A stretch of 64,000 nt of DNA from Sitta carolinensis (lineage: Eukaryota; Chordata; Aves; Passeriformes; Sittidae): positions 2,046,001 to 2,110,000 of the forward strand of contig CM063290.1 in the NCBI GenBank assembly GCA_032173965.1, read 5' to 3'. The notes beneath the pieces are model-generated. The model made no database searches, was not told the DNA's origin, and was given only the letters and a program-made list of their open reading frames with translations. A program made the position numbers and the translations under genes. Shown in pieces: positions 35,337 to 48,348 of the stretch. The stretch's first letter is position 1. Each line of letters opens with the position of its first letter.

Positions 35337-37257
35337 ATCCTTCCCCCAGGAGCAGCCAGGAGAGGCTGGGAGGTGACACAGGAAGGGTTGAGGGGCAGCC
35401 TCATGGCAGAGTTTGCTCTCCCTGCCTTTTAGGAGTCACTTGCAATATGTGATTATATTTTCTCTCCTAGAACTTTGAAACTACTCTGGGCTCTGCAGTT
35501 TTATTTTTATTTCTCCTTTTACTCCAGTCGTGTTCTCGGAGTGCTTGACTACTTTTTTTTCCCCTTCATTTATTTTGCTGGAAATGGTTCAAAAGACATT
35601 TGGAGGAGTTAATGAGACAATTTGCAATTTATCTTGGTGTTTTTTTTTTTTTTTTTTTTTCCTTTTGGGGGCGATCCAAAGCCATTTGAAGGCAATAGAG
35701 TGGTCTCATTGACTCTGAGGAGCTGTGGGTGAGGCCCTTGATGAGAATTGTTGTGAGTCTATTGACAATTAGGTGATGTCTCCATATGTGAAATGATAAA
35801 ATACAAGTGTAAATGTTATAGCTCAGAATGTTTTAGTGCTGCTTTGCAGCTCTGCTTTTTGCTGCAGTTACTCTGGTGGGGCCAAAAACAACCAGAGACT
35901 GCTGGAATGATCAAAACTCATCCCCCCCAAAAAAAAAGAAAAATAAGAAAGGAAGCTCAAAGCCAGGTTTATTATTCGAATGGAGGTGTTGGAAATAAGG
36001 GGGACAAGGCTCCTTTTGGGTCAGTGTGGGTCATAAAACCCTAAAGAGTGGTGCTTAATGCACATTAATTATACATTAACACATTTCTGGGATGCCAGAG
36101 CAGAGGGTAAAGACAGGTACGAGGGGAGAAACAGATAAAAGAGGAGTGGAGAGGAGAATTGAAATTCATCTCCGTGGTGAACAAGGCTCCAAGTCAGCCC
36201 CTGTGCTTGCTGCCTGCCGAGGGCGAGCAGGGAGGTGGGTGTCTGTGGCTGTGTCAATATTGGCACGTTAAAAATGGAATTTAAACCAGCACTGAGGGCG
36301 AGGTGTTTCCCTCTGGGTGTCCAGCTGTGCTGCTGAGGAGTTTTGGGGAGGCTGGAATCACCTGTGGGTGTTTTCCTGGCACTCAGCAGGGATCCCACAC
36401 ACCCAGCACATCCTTGGGGGGAAAATTACCCCGCAGACACCAGGGGGTTGTGTCCAAAAAGGAGGCAGAGGAGTCCTTTTCCTTCATTCCAATAAAGGCA
36501 GAGGCCACGGGGCATTCCCCTGGGGTCTCTCCCAGTTCTGGAGGATTTTCCCTCCTTTCTATCCCAATTTCCCAGCCCCATTTCCCTCTCTCTTTCCCCA
36601 CTGGCTGAGGTACTGGAGAGGCACAGACTGCCCTGAACCCCTGATACCTGAGATCCCCTCTAATGTAAAACCCTCCCTTTAATTTTTAATTCTTATGGAA
36701 TTTATGGTTTCTCCCCATTGTTTCTTTCACCTTTCAATATCCAATCTCATTTATCAGCAAACCCACAGTTTGTTTGTAAAGACAAATCTCTTTTTTTTTC
36801 CCATTCATCAATCAGTGGAATCCTTCCCATTGCTTCTTTTCTCTCTCAGTGCTGGTTTTATCTCCCAGCTTGTTTGGAAAGGCAAATCCCTCATTCCTCT
36901 CATCCTGGAGCAGCAGCAGCAGCAAGGAGAGGTGGGTACAGGGGCTGGGAACTGCTCCAGATCTGGATTTTGACCCAGTCCATCCCTTTTTCCCTTCCCC
37001 AGGGAAGCCCTGCCTGGAGCTGCGCTGCTGCTTGGGCACCCTTGGTGAGCAGTGCCTGGATGATGCCTGGAAACTCCCTCAGACAGGAATTTTCTCAGGA
37101 ATTTCATTGGTTTATTTTCTAGGCTGGCTTTGCTCCAATCTGAAGTGGCTGTAATTGTAATTTTTCTTTTGTCTCAGTAATAATTTCCCATTATTTCTTT
37201 GATTGACATGGCAATTGAGGTTTGGGGACCTCGTGTCTACACTTGGGCTTCTTTAAT
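35337..37257. other. Single-copy non-coding DNA
   Basis: T run at 35640-35660 and a (CAG)4-like GCAGCAGCAGCAGC at 36909-36922. No exon could be supported; frames up to 134 codons overlap on both strands. Confidence 0.45.
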
Positions 37258-37368
37258 CATAGAATCATGGAATAATTTGGATTAGAAGGGATCTTAAAGC
37301 ACCTCCCACCATCCCAGGTTGTTCCAAGCTCTGTCCAGCCTGGCTTTGAGCTCTAGCTTTTAATTTTG
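37258..37368 (-). mobile_element. CR1 LINE 3' terminus, minus strand
   Basis: ATCATAGAATCATGGAATAA (octamer tail reversed), TTGGATTAGAAGGGATCTTA, GGTTGTTCCAAGCTCTGTCC and AGCCTGGCTTTGAG form the reverse complement of a CR1 3' end. Confidence 0.85.
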
Positions 37369-37939
37369 GGGTCAAACCATAGAAGCTTGGTTATCTTTCA
37401 CTTAATAAGGTTTCAGTGTGGGGTGGAGGCAAATGTGAGACCCCCACGCTCGTGCACGTATTAAATGTTTGTTCCTCTCTATGCTAAGAAAAGTTCTGTA
37501 TTTTTCAGCAGAGCTGTGTGCAGCCAGCTCATCCTCCCCTCCCAAACCTGAAGAAATACAAGGAAATGACTCTCATGATATAATTTTTCCCCCCCCTCTC
37601 AATAGCATCCAGTTGCTGACTAAAGCCTGGCTGTGGCTGTGATTGCTTTGGTGGGAAAGCAGGAATTCTTTATGGCACTTCAGGGAGCTGCTTAACATCA
37701 TTAACATTATCATCAGATAATTGCAGTGCTAAAGCAATGTGTGCTGGGTGCTGTGCTGGGGGGGATCTGGGGTGCACCCCGACTCCCAGGGCTCTCAGCA
37801 TTAATATTTTCTCTTTCCTCATCCATTTCCAGCAGCACAGGAGGAGCTGGGGCAGGTGTGGTGCCTTTGTCCCTTTTGTCCCAGCCCCAACCCCAGAGCT
37901 GCTGCTGGTCCCCCATCCCTCAGCTTGCCTCTGCTCCAG
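37369..37939. other. Single-copy non-coding DNA
   Basis: No repeat or gene recognised. The interval ends in the CCAG target duplication (37936-37939) of the adjoining LTR. Confidence 0.45.
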
Positions 37940-38421
37940 TGATCCCTTAATGTTTAGCTTTATATTTTTCACGTTCTGTGCTGGTTTAGTGGGGAGTTTT
38001 AGGTTTCACATTCAGTGCTGCTAAGCTCTCTTTACAGAAGAGGGAGACAAAACAATTCCTGCTCCAGCCTGGGACCAAGGACAACTTCCACCCCAAGAAC
38101 AAAACCCACAGTGAAGTGAGAATTAAAAACCGGGATGGAGCTGCATACCCTGGAGCTGTAATTGCACAATGAACTCCAGTGTGCAAAGGACCAGAACTTA
38201 TCAAAGTGTGAGCCCTCGTGCCTTGGAGCCCATTTTGGGACCATTTTGGGTTCCCCCTGGGTGTGGGCACTGCCCAGGTGTGCCCAGTGAGGCCTTTAAT
38301 AAATCCCTATCAATAAACTCCTTTTAATCAATCCATTTTAATAAATCCCTTTCAATCAATCCCTGCTTTCTCCTTTTGCTCTGGCTGCTCTCTGCCCCAG
38401 CTCAGCCTGCAGAAGGCATCA
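37940..38421 (+). mobile_element. Intact solo LTR, 482 bp, flanked by CCAG target duplications
   Basis: It starts TGATCCCTTAATGTTTAGC and ends CTGCAGAAGGCATCA, so the termini TGAT(C/G)CC / GGCATCA are inverted repeats. CCAG flanks it on both sides (37936-37939 and 38422-38425). The 3' third carries repeated polyadenylation signals (AATAAATCCC and variants, 38298-38363). It is about 95% similar to 57557-58063. A 4-bp duplication fits class I (gammaretrovirus-like) ERV integration. No internal retroviral genes lie nearby, so it is a recombined solo LTR. Confidence 0.9.
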
Positions 38422-39384
38422 CCAGCACTTGGGGAAGTGATCCCTGCCTCTTCCCAGGACATCTGCCAGGATGAGAGGGACTCTGCTCCTCTGAGGGAGG
38501 AACTCAGAGGTGGGTGGCACATCCATACCCAGGGAAGCCTTTGGTGGAGTTCTGCAATAAAAGCTCAGGGTCCTTTTTAAATACAATCCATTTATTTCCT
38601 GTGGAGATTTTGGGGATTCAGGATACAAACCCCGTGGCTCCTGAGCAGCCTCAGGGACACTGCTTCACTCTGGGAAGGCTGGGTCACAGTTCCTAAACAC
38701 ACCAAGTTCATATTGACAATAAAGGGGGGGTCAGAGGCAGCAGGGCAGAAACTGAAATTCTGAGAAATTGTCTCTTCACCTTTCCAGGCCAGTAACACAA
38801 CTTGTAGGACGAACCAGGAAATCCAACCTTGAATGAAATCCTTGGCTGAAGTTAAACCTTCTGCTGCAGAACTCCCATGGGGATGGAAAATTTCCCTTCC
38901 AAGGAGCTGGAAGGAGTGGACAGGGACCTCTCCCCACCCTCTGCAGCCACTCCTGGCTCCTGTGAGCCCTCCACACCACAGAGCCAGGCGGGAAGGGTTT
39001 GTCAGGCAGCTTCCTGGGTGCTGAACTTGGCGTGATATTCCTTATTTTTAGCATTTCAAAGGCCTCCGAGAGCAGAAAACGCTGCTAATCATGTGTTTGT
39101 GCACTTAGAAATATCAACTCACCGACTCGCAGAGCCAGAAGATGGAGGAAAACTTGGAGAGGCCAAATATAAAATTCTCTTCCATCATCAAAGTAGCAGC
39201 ATCAAGCCATGACCTCTCTGTGCTCAGACACGCTGCAAGCCAGAAGCAGAATTTAAATGGGCCTGGCCTCCTTGCTGCTTAAAAAGGGAGAGGAAAACAA
39301 GTGAAAAATTACTTTGACCAACTCTCCAAACCCAGCTCGAAGCTGTGTTGTGGAAAAATGTAGGCAGGGGTTGCTTTTCCCTGA
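38422..39384. other. Single-copy non-coding DNA
   Basis: No gene recognised. It begins with the CCAG duplication of the LTR. Confidence 0.45.
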
Positions 39385-40467
39385 TTTTTGCCTTTCACCT
39401 CCAAGTACCTGCAGCAGTGTCCAGTGCCTGAAAAACACCTTGGAGCCTTCCTCAGTGCCACTCTCAGCCTCCTGAAAATACCCAGACACACCTTCTGCAA
39501 GGGGATATTTATTTTTCTTCCAATAATCTTTCTATTAAATTCTATTTATTTATTTATTTTTATTAAAATTTTTTTCCTAATCACGACTTCTCCAGGAATT
39601 TTGTAGGGGCTGTGGGGATATTTGATGTTTAAACCAGAAACTCCTTGTAGAAATGGCAAACAAGTTGAATTTCTTGGCAGAATTTTCAAATACCTGCAGC
39701 AGTGTCCAGTGCCTTGGAGTCCTCTTCAGTGCCACCCTCAGCCTCCTGAAAATACCCAAACACACCTTCTGCAAGGGAATATTAAATTTTTTTTCTATTA
39801 AATTCCATTAATTCTATTGATTTCTATTCATTTTTTTTTTCTAATCTGGGAATTATGTAGGATTCATGGGGATATTTGATGTTTAAGCCAGAAACTCCTT
39901 GTAGAAATGGCAAACAAGTTGAATTTCTTGGCAGATTCTTCAAACACCTGCAGCAGTGTCCAGTGCCTTGGAGCCCTCCTCAGTGCCACCCTCAGCCTCC
40001 TGAAAATACCCAGACTCACCTTCTGCAAGGGGATATTTCATTATTTTCCAATAATTTTTCTATCAAATTCCATTAATTCTATTCATTTCTATTAAAATGT
40101 TTTTCTAATCCAGAATATTGTAGGAGCTGTGGGGATATTTGATGTTTAAACCAGAAACTCCTTCTGGAAACAGCAAACAAGTTGAATTTCTTGGCAGAAT
40201 TTTCAAATACCTGCAGCAGTGTCCAGTGCCTTGGAGCCCTCCTCAGTGCCACCCTCAGCCTCCTGAAAATACCCAAACACACCTTCTGCAAGGGGATATT
40301 TCATTTTTTTCTATTAAATTCTATTATTTCTACTAATTTCTATTATTTTTTTTTCTAATCACGACTTCTCCAGGAATATTGTAGGAGCCATGGGGATATT
40401 TGATGTTTAAACCAGAAACTCCTTGTAGAAACAGCAAACAAGTTGAATTTCTTGGCAGACTCTTCCA
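39385..40467 (+). repeat. About 265-bp tandem array, four copies (last partial)
   Basis: ACCTGCAGCAGTGTCCAGTG recurs near 39407, 39691, 39946 and 40208. It is followed each time by CAGTGCCACTCTCAGCCTCC-type sequence, ACACACCTTCTGCAAGGGGA, a T-rich stretch, GGGGATATTTGATGTTTAA, CCAGAAACTCCTTGTAGAAA and GTTGAATTTCTTGGCAGA. The final copy stops at TTGGCAGACTCTTCC. Parallel short frames in each copy (MQKVCLGIFRRLRVAL on the minus strand) reflect repeat identity, not a gene. Confidence 0.96.
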
Positions 40468-40875
40468 GGACATTGTGTGGCCTCTGTGCTGGGAATTCCA
40501 AGTGTCATTTTTCTGCCCTGGAACACATTTCCCTGACATGGAAATGATGAGCCCCAAACTGTCCCATCCGTCTGTCTGAACATTTAACATCACCTTCCTC
40601 AGCCAGAACAAAATCCAAGGGCTCCGTGGTAAGGACAGTCAATTCCTGCTGGATGTAAAATTTATTTCAGTCAGGTCAGCCTTATATAACAGCTCAGCCG
40701 AGGCAAAGGGAATTTATTTAATGTTTTTGAACTTTCTGTAAAGTTAGAGAGTGAATTTAAGTGGGTGTTTTACTACAGCACAAGATATTCAGCTGTGATT
40801 GTGCATCAGAATGCTTAAGCTGTTTGGACATCAGGAAATTGGGAGATTGGATGTTCTTATATATTATTTTTATAG

Positions 40876-40910
40876 GCCTGGATTATTCCTGTTAGTCACA
40901 TTTTTATATG

Positions 40911-40954
<44 letters not shown>

Positions 40955-41400
40955 TATATGTATAAAAATATGCATAAAATAATGGGAGTCTTCATTCTTT
41001 CAGTCAATCCAAGCAGTTGTATAAAGATTTAATTTTTAAAAAAATTTATCCCACTAATTTTAGGAGTTAATTTCTACTCTGAGGGTGTCCCAAAACACTG
41101 ACTACACAATTTATGAAGCTCCTGAGGAAATAGAGCAATAAACAAAGCCTGGATTATTCCTGATAGTCACATTTTTATATATATTATATATATATAATAT
41201 ATATATGTAATAAAAATATGCATTAAATAATGGGAGTCTTCATTCTTTCAGTCAATCCCAGCAGCTGTATAAAGATTTATTTTTTTTTCTATTTATCCCA
41301 CTAATTTTAGGAGTTAATTTCTACTCTGAGGGTATCCTGAACCACTGACTACACAATTTATGAAACTCCCCAGGAAAGAACATCCTTCCCATGGGAAGCA
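40876..41400 (+). repeat. 271-bp tandem duplication containing (TA)n
   Basis: CCTGGATTATTCCTG starts at 40877 and 41148. Both copies contain TAGTCACATTTTTATAT, a TA microsatellite (about 40910-40950 and 41178-41206), AATGGGAGTCTTCATTCTTT, AGTCAATCC and TTAGGAGTTAATTTCTACTC. A diverged third copy lies at 48570-48735. Confidence 0.95.
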
Positions 41401-42175
41401 CCCAAAAATGAGGAATTTTTCTCTCTCTGAGCAATCTCTGTTCAAATCTCTGTGCTCTACCCCAAAAATGTTTTGTCAAGTGAGGTTTTTTTTTTCTAAA
41501 ATCAAGGAGATAAATCAAATTTTGGACAGCAGTGGCTGGCCTGACCTTTCATTTGGGAAAAGGGCCGAGCTTCCAATCCTCATTTTTTAACAGCCTGGAG
41601 TTCTTTCCCGTGGGGAAGGACACTTGGTCGCACATCATCAAATATTGAATATATTTGCTGCTTATGTAAAAGTGTATTTCATCCTGGTGAGGGAGAGGAG
41701 ATTAAAACAAGCAGGCTGCATCCCAAAATTCCATCGTTTTCCTGGTTGGTGCCACTCAGCCTGGTAAGAGATTGACGCCGTGCCAGCTCCGCTTCTCTCA
41801 AAGTGCCCCGGAATCCAGCCCTGCAAAATGATGAAATTAGGGAATTCACTTCCTGGGAAAGTCTTCCCCGAGCACAGGGAGCCCTTCCCAGTGGGATCAT
41901 CTGGCTGAAGATGGAATTCATTCATTAATCCCCCCTCCCTGGGGCTCTGGGGAGCGTGGGAGGGGCTGGCAGTGAATCTCTGCTGCCTCTGCAGGGAAAA
42001 TTGCGCTTTTCCTGTGGGCTCCTCTCTCCACCATGGATCTCCCGGCCCCCGAAATTCGGAGGATGCTGTTCCTGCAGGGAAAATCAGCTCCAGGCCACGG
42101 GTCTGGGCACAAAGGGTGGCACTGGGGGGCAGGGGGCGGCTCCTGCCTCGGGTGGTCACGGAGTGATGGTGCCAG
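41401..42175. other. Single-copy non-coding DNA
   Basis: Minus-strand frames at 41662-42159 show no domain and overlap frames on the plus strand. No feature recognised. Confidence 0.4.
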
Positions 42176-42945
42176 TGGGAATTGGATGGGAATTTCCTTG
42201 GAATTTCATGGGAGTTTGAAGTGAATTTGATGGGAGTTTCATGGAATTTGATGGGAAGGGAATTTGATGAGAAGGGAATTAGAAGGAAGGGAATTGGATG
42301 GGAATTTCATGGGAATTAGATGGGAATTTCATTGGAATTTCATGGGAATTTCATGGGAGTTTGACGGGAATTTGACAGGAGTTTCATGGGAATTGGATGG
42401 GAATTTCTTGGGAATTTGAAGTGAATTTGATGGGAGTTTCATGGGAATTTGATGGGAAGGGAATTTGATGAGAAGGGAATTGGATGGGAGTTTCATGGGA
42501 GTTTCATGGGAATTTGATGGGAAGGGAATTTGATGAGAAGGGAATTGGATGGGAGTTTCATGGGAGTTTCATGGATGGGAATTTCATGGGAATTTGAAGT
42601 GAATTTGACAGGAGTTTCATGGGAGTTTCATGGAGTTTCATGGGAGGGAATTTCATGGGAATTAGACCGGAAATTAGACGGGAATTTCACAGGAATTAGA
42701 CGGGAAATTAGACAGTAATTTCATGGGAATTTGAAGTGAATTTGACAGGAGTTTCATGAGAATTTGAAGTAAGGGCATTTAAAGGAAGAGCACTTGATGG
42801 GAATTAGATTGGAATTTCATGGGAATTTGACGTGAATTTGACAGGAGTTTCATGGGAATTTGATGGGAGTTTAATGGGAATTCGATGGGAATTTGATGGG
42901 AGTTTCATGGGAATCTGACAGGAATCTGATGGGAATTTTCTGGGA
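42176..42945 (+). repeat. 11-bp minisatellite GGGAATTTGAT/GGGAGTTTCAT, about 65 units
   Basis: Continuous array of 11-mers with sub-variants (TTTCAT, TTTGAT, TTTGAAGTG, TTAGACG, AAGGG insertions). Short higher-order blocks recur, for example the TTTGATGAGAAGGGAATTGG module around 42263, 42467 and 42530. Confidence 0.95.
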
Positions 42946-44068
42946 GCAAGCACAGCCAACAGCCAGGAGATCCTGCTGAACCCTTGTTTTCCTGTCAGTC
43001 CTTACCAGGCTGGACTCTGCCAGGAGCAGGGTGGGGATCAGACCCGGATTAAACCCGAGAGGAATTTGGGATTTGTCTTTCCAAGCAAGCTGTGGGTCCG
43101 CTGGTAGGTAAAGCTAGCACCAACAGAGAAAATAAATCATTATTATTATTAATTCCCAGCTCCCAAAGCTAATTGCCAGCACTTTTGGGAGAGAAATCAC
43201 ACAAACCTGCCTCCACCTGGCTTTTAACCACTTAAATAATTGGGAAAAATTGTGGTCCAAGTGACTAAAAAAAAAAAAAAAATTAAAAAAAATTAACCCT
43301 GGAGAGCCAGTGGTGCTTCATTCCATATTAATGGATGTTTCTTCCTGTGAAAAGTGAGTTCTCTCTTAGCAAAATGTCTTTTCTGTTCTGCCAGGCAATT
43401 TAAAATTAAAGCTTGACAGGCCATGCTAATGAAATAAAGCAATAAACATTTTCTGACAGGTGCAAAATACAGCCCTTGCTCGATAAGATGATATTTGGGG
43501 GAAAAATTTGCTCGGTAAATCTAATTTGTGTCAGCTCAATATTGGCTTGAGCATCAAATTCTAATTTATTGAAAGCACCAGCAAATACTAGAACCATTTG
43601 TTTAGCACAAAGCATTCAATCTATAAGGACCAACTCCATGAAATTTAATTTTCTGAGCCAAAAAAAGACAAAGTAGGAAAAAAAAAAAAAACCAAAAAAA
43701 CCCCTCATGTTGGAATAAAGGGAACTGCAACTTTTAGAGGGTGAAAATATTTAATTTACCATGAAGGAAAGAGAAAAACCTCTGTGAAATGAAATTATTT
43801 GACAGATTTTTTTTACCTTTTGCTGATTTTTATTTCTATTTCCCCTTTTTTTTTTTTTTTAGTGGAAATTCTGATATTCCAAGCCCTTTTCCTGGCCACT
43901 CTTGCCGAGATTTTTTATGGCTTGACCAGGAAATGTTGAGCCCTTGGAATGAGATGAGTTTTCCAACCCAATTCTGAGATCCTCCAGTGTGGAAATCTCC
44001 CTCAGTTTCCCCAGTTTGCCCTTCCCAAACCTGACTGGGATGGGGATAAACCCAGGTGGGAATCTCCC
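42946..44068. other. Single-copy DNA; non-repetitive AT-rich stretch 43380-43640
   Basis: A runs at 43267-43281 and 43679-43692. 43380-43640 contains TGCTAATGAAATAAAGC and TCAGCTCAATATTGGC and looks like non-coding single-copy DNA. No gene recognised. Confidence 0.35.
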
Positions 44069-44330
44069 ATTTATTTATTGAATCATTTATTTATTGAATC
44101 ATTTATTTATTTAATAGTTTATTTATTTAATAATTTATTTATTTAATAGTTTATTTATTTAATACTTTATTTATTTAATATTTTGTTTATTTAGTAATTT
44201 ATTTATTTAATATTTTATTTATTTAGTCATTTATTTATTTAGTCGTTTATTTCTTTAATCATTTATTTCTTTAATAATTTATCCTTTCTTTAATAATTTA
44301 TTTATATTTAATAATAGTTTATCAATTTTT
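44069..44330 (+). repeat. 16-bp repeat TTTATTTATTTAATAG, about 16 units
   Basis: ATTTATTTATTTAATAGTTT-type units with AATAA, AATAC, AGTCA and AATCA variants. Confidence 0.95.
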
Positions 44331-44410
44331 ATTTGATATTGGGCCTGCTGAAGTGGCAACTGCTGCAGTCAAGGGATGGAATCCCAAATATCCCAGCTTT
44401 ATTAAATCCT

Positions 44411-44541
44411 TATTTTATATTTTATTATTTTATTTTATTTTATTTTATTTTATTTATTTTATTTTATTTTATTTTATTTTATTTTATTTTATTTTATTTT
44501 ATTTATTTTATTTTATTTTTTTATTTTTATTTTTATTTTAT
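44411..44541 (+). repeat. (TTTTA)n microsatellite
   Basis: About 130 bp of TTTTA pentamers with two TTTA slips and a final TTTTTA stretch. The Phe/Tyr/Ile/Leu-rich frames across it are not membrane proteins. Confidence 0.97.
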
Positions 44542-45479
44542 TCGGAATATTTCCTGAACCTCAGTGAAAAACCAGGAGCAATCATCCCTCCCAAGGTTTT
44601 GCACTTTGGATTGGAATCCTGTAAAACTGTTAATTGGAAAATCAGATTTTTTAGCATCTTTTGGGGGGCTGGAAACCCTGCAAATATTTTGGCTTTCACC
44701 CTTTGACTTGCAGAAATTCAACATTTTTTTTTCCTCTTTATGAACACTCAACTAATGATCTAATTGGATGAAACAATGATTAATTAATCTGGCTGCTAAT
44801 TAAGCGCTGTCGCTGGGTTTGTGATGTTTTTTATTGGATATTGCACAAACCTGGAAGATTTTGGGAATTTCTTGATTCCCAAACTCCCCAGCACTGCTGT
44901 CCTGGGATCTCCTGCTGGGATTTGGGATTGGGGAGCGCAGGATTTTGAAATCCCCTGTGGGAATTCCTCACCATTCCAGAGGATTTCCTGGGTTTAAACA
45001 CCTGCATTGCTCAAATTTCATATTTTATTTAAATAAATTTAAATAATTTATTCAAATCTAAATTGAAAAAAAAAAAATTAATAAAAAATAAACCCGAGAT
45101 TTCCATTAATTCCATAAAAAAATTAGGATTTTTGAAAATATCAGCCAGGCTGGGAATTAATTGTGCTGACAAAGTGACGTGGAAAGATCTAAAATCCAGG
45201 GAATTTATCAAGAAACCCTTTTTCTTTTATGGCTTTTGGGCATTTACTCCTTGAACAATTTTTTGGGTTGATTTTATTATTTTTTTTCCCCCCTCAAGTA
45301 AGCGTGAGGGGAATATTTCTCATTTTTATCTGTCGCCAGCTCATCCAAACCCATAAAAACCCTCCAAAAAAAAAAAGGTGGAAAAATCCATATGGCATAT
45401 TTACAGCCAGTTATTTTCCTGATCCTTCCTTTCTTCAACTCACAAGTTTTATGACTTTTTTTTTTTTTTATTTTACACT
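44542..45479. other. Single-copy AT-rich DNA
   Basis: A/T homopolymers at 45066-45078 and 45461-45470. No gene recognised. Confidence 0.45.
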
Positions 45480-45516
45480 CCAGTAACACTTTTCCTCTCA
45501 AAAATCAGGTAAAATT

Positions 45517-45563
<47 letters not shown>

Positions 45564-46215
45564 TTTTTTTGTTTTGTTTTTAATCCTTTAAAAATAAAGG
45601 CACCAATGAGACCCACGTACCCCATAACCATGAAATTTCAGGAATACTTCCCGGGAGGAATATCAGAATTATTTCCAGGGAATAATTTTGATTTAAAAAA
45701 TACTTTTATCAGGGAAAATTCCTTCACTTTTAATATAGATTTGGCCATGTAATTCCTGCTTTTTCTCTCTGAAACTCCTTAAAATCAGGTAAAATTCCAT
45801 TGAGCATTGTTAATTTTGTTTATTTTTTGTTTTAAATCCTTTAAAACCGAAGGTGCCAATGAGACCCATGTACCCCATAACCATGAAATTTCAGGAATAT
45901 TTCCCAGGAGGAATATCAGAATTATTTCCAGGGAATAATTTTGATTTCAGAAATCCTTCTATCAGGGAAAATTCCTTCACTTTTAATATAGATTTGGCCA
46001 TGTAATTCCTGCTTTTTCTCTCTGAAACTCCTCAAAATCAGGTACAATTCCTTTGGGATTTTTAAATTTCGTTTATTTTTTGTTTTAAATCCTTTAAAAC
46101 CGAAGGTGCCAATGAGACCCATTACCCCATAACCATGAAATTTCAGGAACATTTCCAGAGAGGAATATCAGAACCATTTCCAGGGAATAATTTTGATTTC
46201 AGAAATCCTTCCAGG
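45480..46215 (+). repeat. About 255-280-bp tandem array, three copies, with T42
   Basis: AAAATCAGGTAAAATTCC starts at 45500, 45781 and 46034 (third as GGTACAATTCC). Each copy contains TTTTAAATCCTTTAAAA, CCAATGAGACCCA, CCCCATAACCATGAAATTTC and TTTCCAGGGAATAATTTTGA. The first copy alone carries a T42 run (45519-45560), which explains its greater length. Confidence 0.96.
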
Positions 46216-46718
46216 GAGGAATTCCGAGCAAGCCAAGAAGTTTCTGCGGCACAGCCGAGGTGAATTGTCTATTTAAGCACCTGGAAGGATAAATCTGGAT
46301 GCCAGGTTTTAAATAACCTAAAAAAAGATAATTGCATTACTTTGAATTTTCCTGGGCTGTAATTTGGACTGGGAGCTGATGATTTTATTTAGCAGTGATT
46401 TTATTTGATGGAAATAACTTCCAATTTTTTGCTATTTTGGGCGGATTCGCCGCCAGCTTTGAGGTCGTGGCGCTCCTTGGGTCTTCCTTTGGGAAAAGTT
46501 GATTTTTGGAGCCACTTTGGATCTTTTTTTATTCCAGAAATAAAGGACAGGATGAGAGCAAAGAGCCTCAGGTTGCACCAGGGGCTGAGAGAAAAATTTT
46601 ATTTTTTTAGAGGAAATGTCTTTGATGAAAGCTTGGTCGAGGTTTCACGGCCCTAAATCTGCGCATTAAGGATTTTCATCAAAAATCTCCTTTATTTGGA
46701 GAGAAATCAAACCAGTTT
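46216..46718. other. Single-copy non-coding DNA
   Basis: No gene recognised. Confidence 0.45.
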
Positions 46719-47536
46719 GGAGATGGGAATTTTTTGTTGGAGATGGGAATTTTTTGTTGGAGATGGGAATTTTTTGTTGGAGATGGAATTTTTGTTGGAT
46801 GGAATTTTTTGTTGGAGATGGAATTTTTTGTTGGAGATGATGGAATTTTGTTGGAGATGATGGGGATTTTCTTGGAGATGGATGGGGATTTTCTTGGAGA
46901 TGGATGGGGATTTTCTTGGAGATGGGAATTTTTGTGGAGATGGGAATTTTGTGGACATGGGATTTTTGTGGACACGATGGACTTTTGTTGGAGACATATG
47001 GGAATTGTTTTGGAGATAGATGGAATTGTTTTGGAGATGATGGGGATCCTTTTGGAGATAGATGGGGATTTTTGTGGAGATGGGAATTTTCGTGGAGATG
47101 GGAATTTCTGTGGACATGATGGAATTTTGTTGGAGATGGGAATTTTTGTGGAGATAGTTGGGAATTGTTTCGGAGACAGATGGAGATAGATGGAATTTTT
47201 GTGGAGATAGATGGAATTTTTGTGGAGATAGATGGAATTTTTGTGGAGATAGATGGAATTTTTGTGGAGATGATGGAATTGTTTTGGAGATGATGGGGAT
47301 CCTTTTGAAGATAGATGGGGATTTTCTTGGAGATGGGAATTTTTGTGGATATAGAATTTTTGTGGACATGATGGAATTTTGTTGGAGATGGGAATTGTTC
47401 TGGAGATAGATGGGAGTTGCTCTGGAGATGGAAATTGTTCTGGAGATAGATGGGAATTGTTCTGGAGATAGATGGGAATTTTCTTGGAGAGGGGATTTTC
47501 TTGGAGATGGGGATTTTCTCGGAGATGTAATTTTTG
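46719..47536 (+). repeat. About 20-bp minisatellite GGAGATGGGAATTTTTTGTT, about 40 units
   Basis: Units vary as GGAGATAGATGGAATTTTTG, GGACATGATGGAATTTTG and GGAGATGATGGGGATCC. Blocks of variants recur (TGTGGACATGATGGAATTTT near 47110 and 47365), showing multi-unit duplication. Frames up to 315 codons on the minus strand are repeat translation. Confidence 0.95.
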
Positions 47537-47937
47537 ATATCTTTATATCTATTTTTATATCTATTTATATAAATTTTTGGACCAATGATAGGACACTGAA
47601 GTAGAAAACTCAATTCTCATTTCAAAGTTGGGTTAAACACAGGAATCCTGAGGGCCAGAAACATTTCTGTTTGGGTTTGTACGAGCTTGATCCACCCTCT
47701 TATGAAAATCCATGGATTTTTCAGGCGGTGTCCCTCAAATATTTTTTATTCCCAGGGGTTGAAGATGTTTTGGGAGGGAGGGAGAGAATTATAATCTGAA
47801 TTTTGTGCCCCTGCTGAAGTGTGGAGTTCAATCACAAGGTGGCACTTCTGCCTCACAGATGAGATTTTTCTCCTCGCTCCTTTTGGGTCCAGATCCCAAA
47901 ATTCCCACTCCTGGCTCAACCCCCTTTCCTTTTCCCT
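47537..47937. other. Single-copy non-coding DNA
   Basis: No gene or repeat recognised. Confidence 0.4.
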
Positions 47938-48348
47938 AGGAAAAAAAATATTCTAAGTATTTATTAGAATATTCTATTCTATTCTTTCCCTCCATCCTAC
48001 AGAAGGGATTAATAACAAAATATTCTAAATATTAGAAGAATATCCATCTATTATTTCCCTCCATCCCTGGAAGAGGATTTAATAACAAAAATATTCTAAA
48101 TATTTAGAAGAATATTCCATTCTATTCTTTCCTTCCATCCCTGGAAGAGGGATTTAATAACAAAAATATTCTAAATATTTATTAAAATATTCTATTCTTT
48201 CCCTCCATCTCTGGAAGAGGGATATAATAACAAAAATATTCTAAATTTAGAAGAATATTTTATTCTATTCTTTCCCTCCATCCCTGGAAGAGGGATTTAA
48301 TAACAAAAATATTTTAAATATTTAGAAGAATATTCCTTTCTTCTAAAT
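47938..48348 (+). repeat. About 70-bp tandem array, six units
   Basis: The unit runs AAAAATATTCTAAATATTTA, GAAGAATATTC, CATTCTATTCTTTCCCTCCA, TCCCTGGAAGAGGGATTTAA, TAAC. The first unit is the most diverged. Confidence 0.95.

Noticed and set aside
37940..38421. Provirus with internal genes between the LTRs at 37940 and 57557
   Set aside because: Each LTR has its own different target duplication (CCAG, GCTG) and no retroviral coding sequence lies between them, so they are independent solo LTRs.
44333..44706. Hydrophobic Phe/Ile/Leu ORFs resembling membrane proteins
   Set aside because: They are (TTTTA)n translated in different frames.
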